Assembly (NCBI RefSeq): GCF_006088715.1 | Contig: NZ_CP030771.1 | Span: 8,244,001-8,308,000 of the forward strand | From: Streptomyces sp. YIM 121038 | GTDB lineage: Bacteria; Actinomycetota; Actinomycetes; Streptomycetales; Streptomycetaceae | Reading direction: 5' to 3' | Length of the DNA stretch: 64,000 nt | Shown: in pieces, positions 33,401-42,124 of the stretch | Layout of the letters: every line of letters starts with the position of its first letter | Numbering within the stretch: position 1 is the stretch's first letter | Position numbers and translations under genes: made by a program | Notes under the pieces: model-generated | Databases searched by the model: none | What the model was told of the DNA's origin: nothing | Seen by the model: only the letters and a program-made list of their open reading frames with translations

Positions 33401-35267
33401 CCTCGCCGAGGCCCGGGAGCGCAACTCCGGCAACGCCGACCGGCTCGCCCAGGACTGGCTCGCCACCGCCGCCGTGCTGCGCCGCTGGCCCGACCTCGGG
33501 CACGCCGTGCTCGCCTACGAACAGGTGCTGCACCTGTCGGGCGTGCCGGGGCGGCGGGGCGACCCGCTGTTCTGGGCACCCCGGGGCGAGCCCACCGCGA
33601 CGCGCGGCCACCGCGTCCTGTCCGCCGAGCGCGCCTGGCCCGCGATCCTGCCCATGGCCCACGCCGCCTGGGAGTACGGCGAGCAGTACACGGCCACGGA
33701 CGTCCTCGAACTCGGCGTGGAACTGGCCGACCTGGTGCGCGCGGCCGAGCCGAACCCCGAGCGGCGCGGCCACCTCCAGGACGGCCGGGCCGAGGCGTAC
33801 GAACTGCTGACCCGCTACCGCCTCCAGCGGGCGGAGAGCGAGGCCCGGCGCGATGCGGAACCGTCCACGGACCGCTCTGCCCGCCCGGAGCCCCCGGGCC
33901 GCCCGCGGCAGGGTCCCGGCGACCACGTCGCGGCGGCCTTCACCGCGTCCGAGCGGCTGCGCGCCCGCTCCCTGCTCGACGCCATGAGCGCCGCCCAGCT
34001 CCGTGCGCCCGACGGCGTACCGCCCGCGCTTCTTGCCGACGAGGCCGCCCTCATCGCCGAGCGCGCGGCCGTCGCGGCGGCGCCCGCCGTGGACTGGAAG
34101 CGCCACTACGACGTCACCGCGCGCCTCGACGCCCTGTGGCGGCGGCTCGCCGGGTACGGCCCGCCCGCCGAGGAGTACGTCGGGGTCCGCCGCGCCACCG
34201 TCATGGACCCCGGCGCGGTCTCCCGCGAACTCGCCGGACAGCGCACGGTGGTGGCCTCCTACGCGCTGCTCGACACCGGTGAGATCGCCCTGTTCACCCT
34301 GGGCGGCGACGGCGCGGCGGGCCCGGTGCGCGTGACCCCGGTCGACGCCGACGGCGCGGCGGTGCTGCGCTTCGTCGGGGACAACCTGGGCACCGCGGGG
34401 CGCGTCCGCGAGATGGCCGAGGACATGCCCGGGCTCTTCCACCGCGTCCTCGATCCGCTGGTGGCGCCGCTGGCCGCGCTCACCCGCCCCGAGGACACCG
34501 TCGTCATCTGTCCCACCGGGGCCCTGCACCACGTACCCTTCCACGCGCTGAGCCCCGACGGCTCCGGGGCGCTGATCGACCGCAACGCCGTCGCGTATCT
34601 GCCGACCGTGTCGCTCCTGCGCACGCTCACCCACCGCGCCCCCGTCGCGGGCGGCGGCGCCGTCGTCCTCGGCGACCCCGGTGGCGACCTGCCGCACGCG
34701 CGCGACGAGGCGCTGGCCCTGGGCGCGCGCCTCGGCTGCGCCCCGCTGCTCGGCGCGGGGGCGACCCGGGAGCGGGTGCTGCGCGGCCTGCCCGGCGCGG
34801 AGGTGTTCCACGCCGCCTGCCACGCCTCCTTCGACGCCGCGGACCCGCTGTCCTCGGGACTCGTCCTCGCCGACGGCGTCCTGACGGCCCGTGACATCCT
34901 GCGGCAGGACTGGCACGGCGTCCGGCTCGCCGTCCTGTCCGCCTGCGAGACCGGCCTCGGCCGCACCAGCCGCACCGACGAGACCCTCGGCCTGAGCTGG
35001 TCCCTGCTCTACGCGGGCGTGCGGTCCCTGGTGATGAGCCTGTGGCGGGTGCCGGACGCCACCACGGCCGCCCTGATGGGCGACTTCCACGACCTGACCG
35101 CCGCGGGCGAGGCACCCGGCGCCGCCCTGCGCACCGCCCTGCTCGCCGCCCGCGACCGCCCGGGCGGCGGCCGCCTGGAGAGCTGGGCGGCCTTCTGTCT
35201 GCTCGGCGACTGGCGCGCCCCGCGCCCCGAGCCCCGTACCGCGAACCGAGGGAGCACCTCATGCTGA
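30459..35267 (+). CDS. Giant TPR-CHAT protein (caspase-like), locus A
   Basis: 1,602 aa. N-terminal helical repeats; an Asp/Gly-rich linker at about 275-310 (runs of DDDGDGDGGGG); canonical TPRs near 530-640 (FHRGEYADAATYYQRALDADP, EEARRCYERALALDP); a Pro/Ala-rich spacer ~640-710; more TPRs; then the C-terminal CHAT peptidase domain (~1230-1590). Putative dyad: His1455 in FHAACHASFD and Cys1496 in VLSACETGLG. CHAT proteins are caspase-clan cysteine proteases used in bacterial signalling and defence. GTG 30459 follows GAGGGGGA. The stop overlaps the next gene by 7 bp, so the partner is translationally coupled. Substrate unknown. Confidence 0.9.
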   Translation: MLGLTMLVTWAGSMRDRFGPRPPEVPGAGGAEPGPVTGDRAAAEERLRALAALPLAARRDEVARRSADATTSLLADLFAYGATCEDPRRVREDAGLLADVLEGVVAALSVGQDPRRNDVRRVAQMLAAQTHLVRGIAADAVGHRAEAHRHFSLAAHPAAARVDGVAFALGTAGAALTDEETDRASLADVPAPARDVLGPLEEMCGRELTGLRRALTVRCAAYDVVATVAGGGDHAEGSREAALKRWLEQWGPGAEVELWIAWTGEFVRRSAAAESAGGDGHGDDDGDGDGGGGGGGDGGGDAGPGRSGEGDEALLEWAALGDRALADCPEPPRFRWTLAHHLRAQGATAREIRVLTALVDDDPADLQAVRSLANAYAGSDRLDEAVALLRSRISDPPVPDDEPFVELIVLLLATRLRPEAAQWDEELARITGGRRITDVLPTTGNAPAPAARPPVHAVFQDGKLLIDRNSADVPPGEVAAQFWAAMIAGSPDGPDQLKRLGEDEPGLAAKVAKLLGVPLVTRAQREASELIGQGEHHFHRGEYADAATYYQRALDADPESSLALLMLGDVHFVRREMGLARVYFQESLAVEETPMAWRFLGDTFRDALDGTEEARRCYERALALDPGYGGARQALEALPPRTEVPAPAPATGEAAAQPPTAAPSTAQAAEPEARETDPSQAPPRAAEPHAPARFGAPYGGPIGLPVSGPAAGTGIKATLPAELEAAVRDREPVLGELLAAAGDDDRFEAWLRAEGADHWADALDTLRMTVFQWAAKAGDFERSLLLARRGVQIAEHLDRQWPTGDPEEPGRARLLADALKQAAGVLDDMGRYSEAYDLLRQTERWLVTDEHERERTGRDPWLDYGQLSSLDHWSELYRDLARVARRCGDAAAAEEYQARLDEITADVPDSDHERIVSLVELAVAWHELGERERALSWFHEALPLAEREALRSPVPVALATVHHYLGVVLGEQGFPRMALHHLAEARERNSGNADRLAQDWLATAAVLRRWPDLGHAVLAYEQVLHLSGVPGRRGDPLFWAPRGEPTATRGHRVLSAERAWPAILPMAHAAWEYGEQYTATDVLELGVELADLVRAAEPNPERRGHLQDGRAEAYELLTRYRLQRAESEARRDAEPSTDRSARPEPPGRPRQGPGDHVAAAFTASERLRARSLLDAMSAAQLRAPDGVPPALLADEAALIAERAAVAAAPAVDWKRHYDVTARLDALWRRLAGYGPPAEEYVGVRRATVMDPGAVSRELAGQRTVVASYALLDTGEIALFTLGGDGAAGPVRVTPVDADGAAVLRFVGDNLGTAGRVREMAEDMPGLFHRVLDPLVAPLAALTRPEDTVVICPTGALHHVPFHALSPDGSGALIDRNAVAYLPTVSLLRTLTHRAPVAGGGAVVLGDPGGDLPHARDEALALGARLGCAPLLGAGATRERVLRGLPGAEVFHAACHASFDAADPLSSGLVLADGVLTARDILRQDWHGVRLAVLSACETGLGRTSRTDETLGLSWSLLYAGVRSLVMSLWRVPDATTAALMGDFHDLTAAGEAPGAALRTALLAARDRPGGGRLESWAAFCLLGDWRAPRPEPRTANRGSTSC

Positions 35268-35944
35268 CCGCCACCGGCCTGCCCGCGGGGTACGAGCTGA
35301 TCGGCCTCGTCACCCCGGTCGTCGACGAGGACGAGCTCGACCGCGCCCCCGCTCCCGTCGGCGAGACCACGGTCACCCTGCTGCGGCGCGAGACCCGGAT
35401 CGGGCTCGCCAGGGGCGCGGTGCGGCGCGTGCCCGGCACGGAGCCGGGCCGCACCGGCTACGACATCCCGCTGATCTGTGTGGTCCAGACGCACCCGGAG
35501 ACCGATGTGCGCTGGTCGCGCCTGGTCATCGACCTGTCCCCGTCGCCCGGCGCGGTCGTGGCGGACATGTCGCCCACGCTCGTGGACGGCGAGAGCCCCG
35601 TCGAGCTGGAGACGACGCTGGGCGCGGGCCTCAGCTTCAGCGTGGCCGCCTCCGCGCTCGGCGCGCAGCTGTCCCCGCAGGTCACCCGGCGCACGACGGT
35701 GTACTGCCCGCGGATCACGTCCTCCGGCGTCGGATTCACCACCGCCTACTGGGACTTCAGGACGTCCGACCGCGCCTTCCTGCACGTCAACGAGGAACTG
35801 CGGCTGCTCGTCTCGGCCCCGGCGAACACCCCCGTCCAGGCCGCGGTGACCCTGCGCGCCCGCGTCGTCCCCAAGGGGCTCGGCCGGATGCTGCGGCTCA
35901 CGGGCAAGCTGGGCGGCGTCGAGGCGCGCTGCCGCCTCGCGTGA
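35261..35944 (+). CDS. Unrecognised 227-aa protein coupled to the CHAT protein
   Basis: ATG 35261 lies inside the last codons of the CHAT gene (7-bp overlap), preceded by GAGGGAGC. No membrane segment or signal peptide; predicted largely beta (alternating hydrophobic pattern such as DIPLICVVQTH, RWSRLVIDLS, AAVTLRARVV), with a Gly/Ala/Ser stretch (GAGLSFSVAASALGAQLS) near 125-142. I do not recognise a domain. Strict coupling to a putative protease suggests it is its partner, regulator or substrate. Converges on the LacI gene with 13 bp between stops. Confidence 0.8.
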   Translation: MLTATGLPAGYELIGLVTPVVDEDELDRAPAPVGETTVTLLRRETRIGLARGAVRRVPGTEPGRTGYDIPLICVVQTHPETDVRWSRLVIDLSPSPGAVVADMSPTLVDGESPVELETTLGAGLSFSVAASALGAQLSPQVTRRTTVYCPRITSSGVGFTTAYWDFRTSDRAFLHVNEELRLLVSAPANTPVQAAVTLRARVVPKGLGRMLRLTGKLGGVEARCRLA

Positions 35945-35957
35945 CCGCGCGGGCGGC

Positions 35958-37016
35958 TCACCGTGCCGCGCGCACCGCCCCCGTGCTCTCCCGCTCGATC
36001 AGCGTGGGCAGCGGCACCTGCACCGTCTCCGCGGGGCCGTCGTCGAGCAGGCCGAGGAGTTCGCGCGCGGCCGTCCGCCCGAACGACACCGTGTCCCGGG
36101 ACAGGGCGGTCAGCCACGGGTGCACCATGCGGCACAGGGCCGAGTCCTCCCAGGCCACCACCGACACGTCGGCGGGCACGGCGAAGCCGAGGGACGCCGC
36201 GGCCGCCACCCCGGCGACGGCCATCACGTCGTTGTCGTAGACGAGCGCCGTCGGCGGGCTCGCCGCGCGCAGCACCCGGCGGGTCACGGCGGCGCCCTCC
36301 GCGTCCGAGTAGTCGGTGGTGACCGACCGCACCCCGCGCAGGCCCCGGCGCTCGGCCTCGGCACGCAGCGTGCGCACGCGGCGCTCGGTGTGCGCGAGGC
36401 CGGGGAGCCCGGCGATGTGCACGATGCGGCGGTGCCCGAGCGCGTGCAGATGGCCGACGACGGCCGCCATCGCGCCCGCGTCGTCGGCCCACACGGTCGA
36501 GAGCCCGGCGCGCGGCGGCCGTTCGGGGTCGGGCACGCCGCCGGTGACCACCGCGGGCAGCCCGAGCTCCTCCAGGAGCCCGGGCCGCGGGTCGTCGGTG
36601 CGCGGGTCCACGACGAGGACGCCGTCGACGCGGTGCTCGGCCCACCACCGCCGGTACGCCGCGCACTCCGCCTCGACGTCCTCCACCACCTGGAAGAGCA
36701 GCCCCAGCTGGCGCTCGGCCAGGACCTCCTGGATGCCCGAGATCAGCTGCAGGAAGAACGAGTCGACGCCGAGCGTGGCGGCGGGCCTGGCCACCACCAG
36801 GCCGACCGTGGCCGCGCCCTCGCCGGACAGGGCGCGCGCCGCCGTGCTGGGCCGCCAGCCCAGCTGTTCGGCGACCCTGCGCACCCGGTCGCGGGTCACC
36901 TCGGAGACCCCGGGTCTGTCGTTGAGCGCGAAGGAGACGGCGCTCTCGGAGACGCCTGCGCGCCGGGCGATGTCCTTCATGGTCGGCCGGCGTGCCGGTG
37001 ACCGCTTGCCTTGCAC
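35958..37016 (-). CDS. LacI-family transcriptional regulator
   Basis: 352 aa. N-terminal HTH TMKDIARRAGVSESAVSFALNDRPGVSEVTRDRV with hinge LGWRPSTAARALS, followed by a periplasmic-binding-protein-like effector domain (VGLVVARP, DGVLVVDPRTDD, ALVYDNDVMAVA). GTG 37016 is 7 bp after AAAGGGG; the ATG 12 codons later is less likely. Divergent from the oligosaccharide importer operon, with two matching operators in between, so it presumably represses that operon until a mannose-containing sugar is bound. Confidence 0.93.
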   Translation of the reverse strand: MQGKRSPARRPTMKDIARRAGVSESAVSFALNDRPGVSEVTRDRVRRVAEQLGWRPSTAARALSGEGAATVGLVVARPAATLGVDSFFLQLISGIQEVLAERQLGLLFQVVEDVEAECAAYRRWWAEHRVDGVLVVDPRTDDPRPGLLEELGLPAVVTGGVPDPERPPRAGLSTVWADDAGAMAAVVGHLHALGHRRIVHIAGLPGLAHTERRVRTLRAEAERRGLRGVRSVTTDYSDAEGAAVTRRVLRAASPPTALVYDNDVMAVAGVAAAASLGFAVPADVSVVAWEDSALCRMVHPWLTALSRDTVSFGRTAARELLGLLDDGPAETVQVPLPTLIERESTGAVRAAR

Positions 37017-37069
37017 CCGTTGCCCCTTTCCGCGTGCGGAGCGCCCGATGCGCTCCGGCCGCGCAGGTA

Positions 37070-37107
37070 CTAATGCGCTTGAGCTAGCACACCCTAAAGC
37101 GCATTAG
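37070..37107. promoter_or_regulatory. LacI-type double operator
   Basis: Perfect 11-bp inverted repeat CTAATGCGCTT ... AAGCGCATTAG. Each arm lies in a pseudo-palindrome with GCGC centre: TAATGCGCTTGA (37071-37082) and TAAAGCGCATTA (37095-37106), centres 24 bp apart. Located 54 bp upstream of the LacI start and about 215 bp upstream of the importer start. Confidence 0.75.
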
Positions 37108-37321
37108 CTGTTGGTGACAAGGCTTTCAACCAACGGCTCTGACCTGCGAGTTAGTGGGAATCGACGGCCTCGGAGGAGACGAATCAGCACCAATCCATTG
37201 ACTTTTCACCGGAACTCCATGCAGGGTCTGCCTCGGTGCGATTCCGCGATTCCAGGCGGGTCGCCACCGCTGCCGGTGGCCCGTGCCGCCATGCGCCGGG
37301 CCGAGCAAAGGAGCCGTTCAC

Positions 37322-38626
37322 GTGCGTCATTCCCGGATATTCCGCAGCCCCCGCCGGGCGGTCCCCGCTGCCGCCGCCGTCGCCTCCCTGCTCGTCCTGA
37401 GCGCCTGCGGCGGCAATGACGACGGCGGCTCGACCGACGCCTCCGGCAAGGTCGAGGGCAAGATCACCTTCCAGACCTGGAACCTGAAGGCGAACTTCAA
37501 GTCCTACTTCGAGGGCCTGATCGACGACTTCGAGGACAAGTACCCGGGCACCGAGGTGAAGTGGGTCGACCAGCCCGGCGAGGGCTACGCCGACAAGATC
37601 AGCGCGGACGCCGCCGGGGGCACCCTGCCCGACGTCGTGAACGTCTCGCCGGACCTGGTGGCGCCGCTGGCCAAGGCGGGCATCGCCCTCGACCTCGACC
37701 AGGCGGCGGGCAAGTACGAGAAGGAGTACCTGCCGGGCGCCTGGAAGAGCCACCAGGTCCCCGGGGTGCAGGGCACGTACGCCTTCCCCTGGTACCTGAA
37801 CACCGGCCCGCTGTTCTACAACAAGCGGCTCTTCAAGGAGGCGGGCCTGGACGCGGCCGAGCCGCCGAAGACCTACGACCAGCTCTTCGAGGACGCCCTG
37901 AAGATCGCGGACAAGAGCGACGGCGACATCGCCACGCTCGCCAACGTCCCCACCATCGAGGACTTCGGCCGCTACGGCGTCCCGCTGATGAACAAGGAAG
38001 GCACCGGCTTCACCTTCAACGACGCCAAGGGCGTCCAGCTCCTCACCAAGTACAAGAAGCTCTACGACGCCAAGGCCCTGGACGGCCAGGCCCTGACCGC
38101 GACGCCCGAGTCGACCGGCAAGAAGTTCCTCACCGAGGCCGTCGCGATGAACCCGGGCAGCGCGCTCGACCTGGAGAAGTTCAAGAAGGACGCCCCGGGC
38201 CTGTACAAGAACATCGGGATCACGCCGCAGATCAGCTCCACCGGCAAGGACAACATGTACGTGATGGGCGTGATGGTGAACAAGCGCACCAAGCAGACGC
38301 CCGCCGCCGTCGCCTTCGCGCACTTCGTCACCGACGCGCAGCGCCAGATGTCCTTCGCCAAGAAGGTCGCGATCTTCCCGAGCACCAAGGGCTCCCTGGA
38401 CGACCCGTACTTCACCAAGGAGGACGGCACGGACGAGACGCGCGTGCGCGTCGCCGCCGCCAAGTCCCTGAAGACCGCGGTGAACTACACGCCCGTGCTG
38501 TTCAGCGAGCAGATGAAGGTCGCCCTCCGCAACTCCGTCGCCAAGGCGCTGCAGGGCAAGGAGAGCCCCGAAGAAGCGCTTGACAACGCTGTCAAGCAGT
38601 GTGACCGGCTGCTCCAGCAGAGCTGA
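37322..38626 (+). CDS. ABC transporter sugar-binding lipoprotein (family 1)
   Basis: 434 aa. Signal peptide with charged start (RHSRIFRSPRR), hydrophobic core and lipobox LVLSAC, so it is lipid-anchored outside the membrane. The mature part looks like a MalE/family 1 binding protein (ITFQTWNLKANFKSYFEGLIDDFEDKYPGTEVKWVDQP; later FPWYLNTGPLFYNKRLFKEAGLD). GTG 37322 follows AAGGAG by 9 bp. First gene of a five-gene operon with two permeases and two glycosidases. No ATPase gene is present; a shared MsiK-type ATPase encoded elsewhere is the norm in Streptomyces. Confidence 0.94.
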   Translation: MRHSRIFRSPRRAVPAAAAVASLLVLSACGGNDDGGSTDASGKVEGKITFQTWNLKANFKSYFEGLIDDFEDKYPGTEVKWVDQPGEGYADKISADAAGGTLPDVVNVSPDLVAPLAKAGIALDLDQAAGKYEKEYLPGAWKSHQVPGVQGTYAFPWYLNTGPLFYNKRLFKEAGLDAAEPPKTYDQLFEDALKIADKSDGDIATLANVPTIEDFGRYGVPLMNKEGTGFTFNDAKGVQLLTKYKKLYDAKALDGQALTATPESTGKKFLTEAVAMNPGSALDLEKFKKDAPGLYKNIGITPQISSTGKDNMYVMGVMVNKRTKQTPAAVAFAHFVTDAQRQMSFAKKVAIFPSTKGSLDDPYFTKEDGTDETRVRVAAAKSLKTAVNYTPVLFSEQMKVALRNSVAKALQGKESPEEALDNAVKQCDRLLQQS

Positions 38627-38650
38627 TCCGCCGACCAGGGAACCGCAGCC

Positions 38651-39622
38651 ATGAAGAGTTCAAGCCCCGCCGCCTCCCCGGTGCGGCCCGCCGGAGCCGC
38701 CCCCTCGGCCGCCCGGCGGACCGCCGCCGGGGAGGCGGGCGCCCGCCGCCGCGTCCGGCGCCAACTGCCCACCAGCCCCTGGCTGTTCGCCGCCCCCGGC
38801 CTCGTGATCGTCGGGTGGTTCATCCTCTACCCCTTCGTCAGCACGGTGATCAACGCCTTCACCGACAAACGGCAGCTGGTCGAGGGCAAGTACGTGGGCC
38901 TCGCCAACTTCCGCGAGCTGCTGCACGACGAGATGTTCTGGATCGGCCTGCGCAACAGCACCCTGTACGTCCTCGTGGTCGTGCCCGCGCTCGTCATCCT
39001 GCCGCTGCTGCTCGCGATGCTCGTACAGAAGCAGATCCCCGGCATCACGTTCTTCCGGTCCGCCTTCTACACGCCGGTGGTCGCCTCCATCGTCGTCGTC
39101 GGTCTGATCTGGGTGTGGATGCTCGACGAGCGGGGCCTGGTGAACGCCGTCCTGGAGGCGGTGGGGGCGGGCAAGGTCGGCTTCCTCAGCGACCAGTGGC
39201 TGCTGTTGTTCTCCGCCATGGCCGTCACGGTCTGGAAGGGCCTCGGCTACTACATGATCATTTACCTGGCGGCGCTCGCGAACGTACCCCGCGAACTGCA
39301 CGAGGCCGCCGCCGTCGACGGGGCCGGACCGATCCGCCGCTTCGTCAGCGTCACCGTGCCCGCCGTGCGCTCCACCATGGTCCTGGTCGCCGCGCTGTCC
39401 TCGGTCGCCGCGTTCAAGGTGTTCTCCGAGGTGTATCTGATGGCGGGGCCGACCGGCGGGCCCGCGGGCGAGGACACCACGCTCGTGATGCTCGTACAGC
39501 GCACCGGCACCGGTCTGACCGGCCGCGTCGGCTACGCCTCCGCGATCTCCGTCGTCATCTTCGTCGTCACCGTCGCGCTGATGCTGCTCGTGCTGCGCGC
39601 GGACCGGAAGGAGAACCGATGA
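38651..39622 (+). CDS. ABC sugar permease (MalF type)
   Basis: 323 aa, six predicted membrane helices, EAA loop ELHEAAAVDGAGPIRRFVSVTVPAVR near the C-terminal third. Starts 24 bp after the binding-protein stop and overlaps the second permease by 4 bp. Imports the oligosaccharide delivered by the lipoprotein. Confidence 0.93.
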   Translation: MKSSSPAASPVRPAGAAPSAARRTAAGEAGARRRVRRQLPTSPWLFAAPGLVIVGWFILYPFVSTVINAFTDKRQLVEGKYVGLANFRELLHDEMFWIGLRNSTLYVLVVVPALVILPLLLAMLVQKQIPGITFFRSAFYTPVVASIVVVGLIWVWMLDERGLVNAVLEAVGAGKVGFLSDQWLLLFSAMAVTVWKGLGYYMIIYLAALANVPRELHEAAAVDGAGPIRRFVSVTVPAVRSTMVLVAALSSVAAFKVFSEVYLMAGPTGGPAGEDTTLVMLVQRTGTGLTGRVGYASAISVVIFVVTVALMLLVLRADRKENR

Positions 39623-40533
39623 CGACCCCGGACACCGAAGCGGTCCGCGCGGCGCGCGCCGAGGCCCCCAGGCCGCGAAAGCGGCGGTTCACGGACGAGA
39701 ACGGGCGCCGCATGCGGGTGTGGGAACTCGTCCTGCGCTACGCCCTGCTGCTCGCCGTCCTGGCCCTGATGATCGGCCCGTTCCTGTGGCAGCTGTCGAC
39801 GTCCCTGAAGGGACCGCACGAGAACATCTTCAGCTCGCCGCCCAAGTTCCTGCCGTCCGACCCGACCCTGCACAACTACGAACGCGTCGCCGACACCATC
39901 CCCGTGTGGGACTACGCGTTCAACTCCCTGAAGGTCGCCGCGGCGAACGTCGTCACCAACTGCGTGGGCGCGGCCCTCGCCGGATACGCCCTGGCACGCC
40001 TGCGCTACCGCGGCCGCAAGGCGGCGACGCTCGTGTTCATCCTGGCCATGCTCGTGCCCGTCGAGGGCATCATCATCGCCCAGTTCACCACGATGCGGGA
40101 CCTCGGCCTCAACAACACCCTCATCGGCGTCCTGCTGCCGGGCTGCGTCTCGGCACTCAACGTGCTGCTGATGCGCAACGCCTTCCTCAACGTCCCGTAC
40201 GAGATCGAGGAGGCCGCGTTCGTCGACGGGGCGAACGTGTGGCAGCGGTTCTTCCGCATCGCGCTGCCCGCCGTGAAGGGCACCCTGGCCGTCGTCGCCA
40301 TCTTCGCCTTCATGGGCGCCTGGGACGACTTCCTGTGGCCCCTGATCGTCCTGAGCGACCCCGACAAGTTCACCCTGACCATCGGCCTCAACTACCTGCA
40401 CGGCACCTTCGCCAACGACGAACGCCTCGTCGCCGCGGGCACGGTGATCGCCGTGCTGCCGCTGATCGTGCTCTTCGCCTGCCTCCAGCGGTACTTCTTC
40501 CGCGGGGTCGGGGAGGGCGCCGTCAAGGGCTGA
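39619..40533 (+). CDS. ABC sugar permease (MalG type)
   Basis: 304 aa. Membrane protein with EAA loop YEIEEAAFVDGANVWQRFFRIALPAVK and the C-terminal charged end typical of MalG-like subunits. ATG 39619 overlaps the previous stop (ATGA), with AAGGAG immediately upstream. Forms the channel with the preceding permease. Confidence 0.93.
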   Translation: MTTPDTEAVRAARAEAPRPRKRRFTDENGRRMRVWELVLRYALLLAVLALMIGPFLWQLSTSLKGPHENIFSSPPKFLPSDPTLHNYERVADTIPVWDYAFNSLKVAAANVVTNCVGAALAGYALARLRYRGRKAATLVFILAMLVPVEGIIIAQFTTMRDLGLNNTLIGVLLPGCVSALNVLLMRNAFLNVPYEIEEAAFVDGANVWQRFFRIALPAVKGTLAVVAIFAFMGAWDDFLWPLIVLSDPDKFTLTIGLNYLHGTFANDERLVAAGTVIAVLPLIVLFACLQRYFFRGVGEGAVKG

Positions 40534-40606
40534 GACCCGCCCCGCCCGCCCGTCTCCTGCTGAGGCCCGCCCCACCCGTCCCTCTCCTTGAGAACCAGGA
40601 TCCGCC

Positions 40607-41878
40607 TTGACGTCAGACGACCTGTCAGGACCGGCCGCCGCCCCCGCGGGGCCGCCCCGCTTCGGCGCCAACTACACCCCCAGCGAAGGGTGGTTCCACC
40701 ACTGGCTCGACTTCGACCTGGACTCCGTACGCCGTGACCTCGACGCCATCGCCTCGCTCGGGCTCGACCACGTCCGGGTGTTCCCGATCTGGCCGTACTT
40801 CCAGCCCAACCGCACCCTGATCCGGCCGCGCGCCGTCGAGCAGCTCGTCGCGCTCGCCGACGCCGCCGCCGAGCGCGGGCTCGACGTCAACGTCGACGGC
40901 CTCCAGGGCCATCTGTCCAGCTTCGACTTCCTGCCCGCGTGGACGCAGACCTGGCACCGGCGCAACCTCTTCACCGACCCCGACGTGGTCTCCGGCCAGC
41001 GGGAGTATCTGCGCACCCTCGCCGCGGCCCTCGCCGACCGGCCCAACTTCATCGGCATGACCATCGGCAACGAGATCAACCAGTTCGCCGCCGGGCCGCA
41101 CCCCGACCCCGACCGCATCACCCAGGAGCAGGCCGGGGCCTGGCTGGAGCAGGTCCTCGCCGCGTGCGAGGAGGGGGCACCGGGCCGCCTCCACCTGCAC
41201 GCCGAGTACGACGCCGCCTGGTACCAGGACGACCAGCCCTTCACCCCCGCGCAGGCCGCGCGGCTCGGGTCCGTGACGGCCGTGCACTCGTGGGTGTTCA
41301 ACGGCACCGCGCAGCGGCACGGGCGCGACGGGGTCGCGACCGGGCAGCACGCGGCCTACCTCATCGAGCTGTCCAAGGCCTGGGCCCTGGACCCGCGCCG
41401 GCCCGTGTGGCTCCAGGAGGTCGGCGCGCCCGCCCCGCTCATCCCCGCGGCGGACGCGGCCGCGTTCACCGAGACGACCGTGACCGCGGCGCTCGACTGC
41501 GCCGACGTGTGGGGCGTGACGTGGTGGTGCTCCCACGACGTGTCGCGCTCCCTCGCGGACTTCCCCGAGCTGGAGTACAGCCTGGGGCTGCTCACGAACG
41601 ATGGCCGGGTCAAGCCCGCGGGGGCCGCCCTCGCCCGGCTCGCCAAGGAGTGGTGGGAGGTGCCCGCGGCGCGCGGCACGGCCGTCGTCGTCGACGTCGG
41701 GCCCGACGCGGGGCGCCGGGCCCGGTGCGGGCCCGGCGGGGACGTGTTCGAGGCCTTCGCGCGGCTGGCGGGGCAGGGGGTGCGGCCCGCGCTGGTTCTC
41801 GCCGAACGGGCGGCGGACGCGGGGTACCTCGCGGAGCGAGGCGTCACGGAGGTGGTCCTTCCGTCCGACGTCCTCTGA
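40607..41878 (+). CDS. Clan-A glycoside hydrolase (GH5-like, probable beta-mannosidase or related exo-glycosidase)
   Basis: 423 aa, intracellular (no signal peptide). TIM-barrel with the clan-A acid/base in MTIGNEINQF and nucleophile Glu in VWLQEVGAPAP; early strand LDHVRVFPIWPYF. The start is TTG 40607 with a weak CAGGAT upstream; no alternative Met precedes the conserved RFGANYTPSEGW. Works downstream of the importer and upstream of the GH38 mannosidase gene. Substrate is inferred from the neighbouring alpha-mannosidase; GH5-type beta-mannosidase is a reasonable guess. Confidence 0.82.
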   Translation: MTSDDLSGPAAAPAGPPRFGANYTPSEGWFHHWLDFDLDSVRRDLDAIASLGLDHVRVFPIWPYFQPNRTLIRPRAVEQLVALADAAAERGLDVNVDGLQGHLSSFDFLPAWTQTWHRRNLFTDPDVVSGQREYLRTLAAALADRPNFIGMTIGNEINQFAAGPHPDPDRITQEQAGAWLEQVLAACEEGAPGRLHLHAEYDAAWYQDDQPFTPAQAARLGSVTAVHSWVFNGTAQRHGRDGVATGQHAAYLIELSKAWALDPRRPVWLQEVGAPAPLIPAADAAAFTETTVTAALDCADVWGVTWWCSHDVSRSLADFPELEYSLGLLTNDGRVKPAGAALARLAKEWWEVPAARGTAVVVDVGPDAGRRARCGPGGDVFEAFARLAGQGVRPALVLAERAADAGYLAERGVTEVVLPSDVL

Positions 41879-41926
41879 CCGTTCCCGCCGCCCGCGCGGG
41901 GCGCCCCTGACCCGCCCCTTTCCGAT

Positions 41927-42073
41927 CCGGGGGCTGCCGCCCCCGTGCCCCCGCTCTTTTCGGCGCTCCGCGCCTCGTCCTCAAACGCCGGACGGGCTGG
42001 ATGGTGCCGCTTGCGGCTGTGTTTCAGCCCCTCCGGCGTTTGAGGAGCGGGGGTCTGGGGGCGGAGCCCCCGG
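41927..42073. repeat. Dispersed Streptomyces intergenic inverted-repeat element
   Basis: Long imperfect palindrome. Inner perfect arms TCCTCAAACGCCGG (41978-41991) and CCGGCGTTTGAGGA (42033-42046); outer arms, about 30 bp with few mismatches, are the G/C-rich runs at 41927-41956 and 42045-42073. This 'TCAAACGCCGG' element recurs between genes in many Streptomyces genomes (from memory). Lies between the two glycosidase genes and could attenuate or stabilise the mRNA. Confidence 0.75.
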
Positions 42074-42124
42074 CAGGGCCACCACCTCAGCCATGCACGT
42101 GCGACGACCTAGGGAGACCCCCTC

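Noticed and set aside
31569..35090. Long minus-strand open frame opposite CHAT locus A
   Set aside because: Same codon-bias shadow; no recognisable motif.
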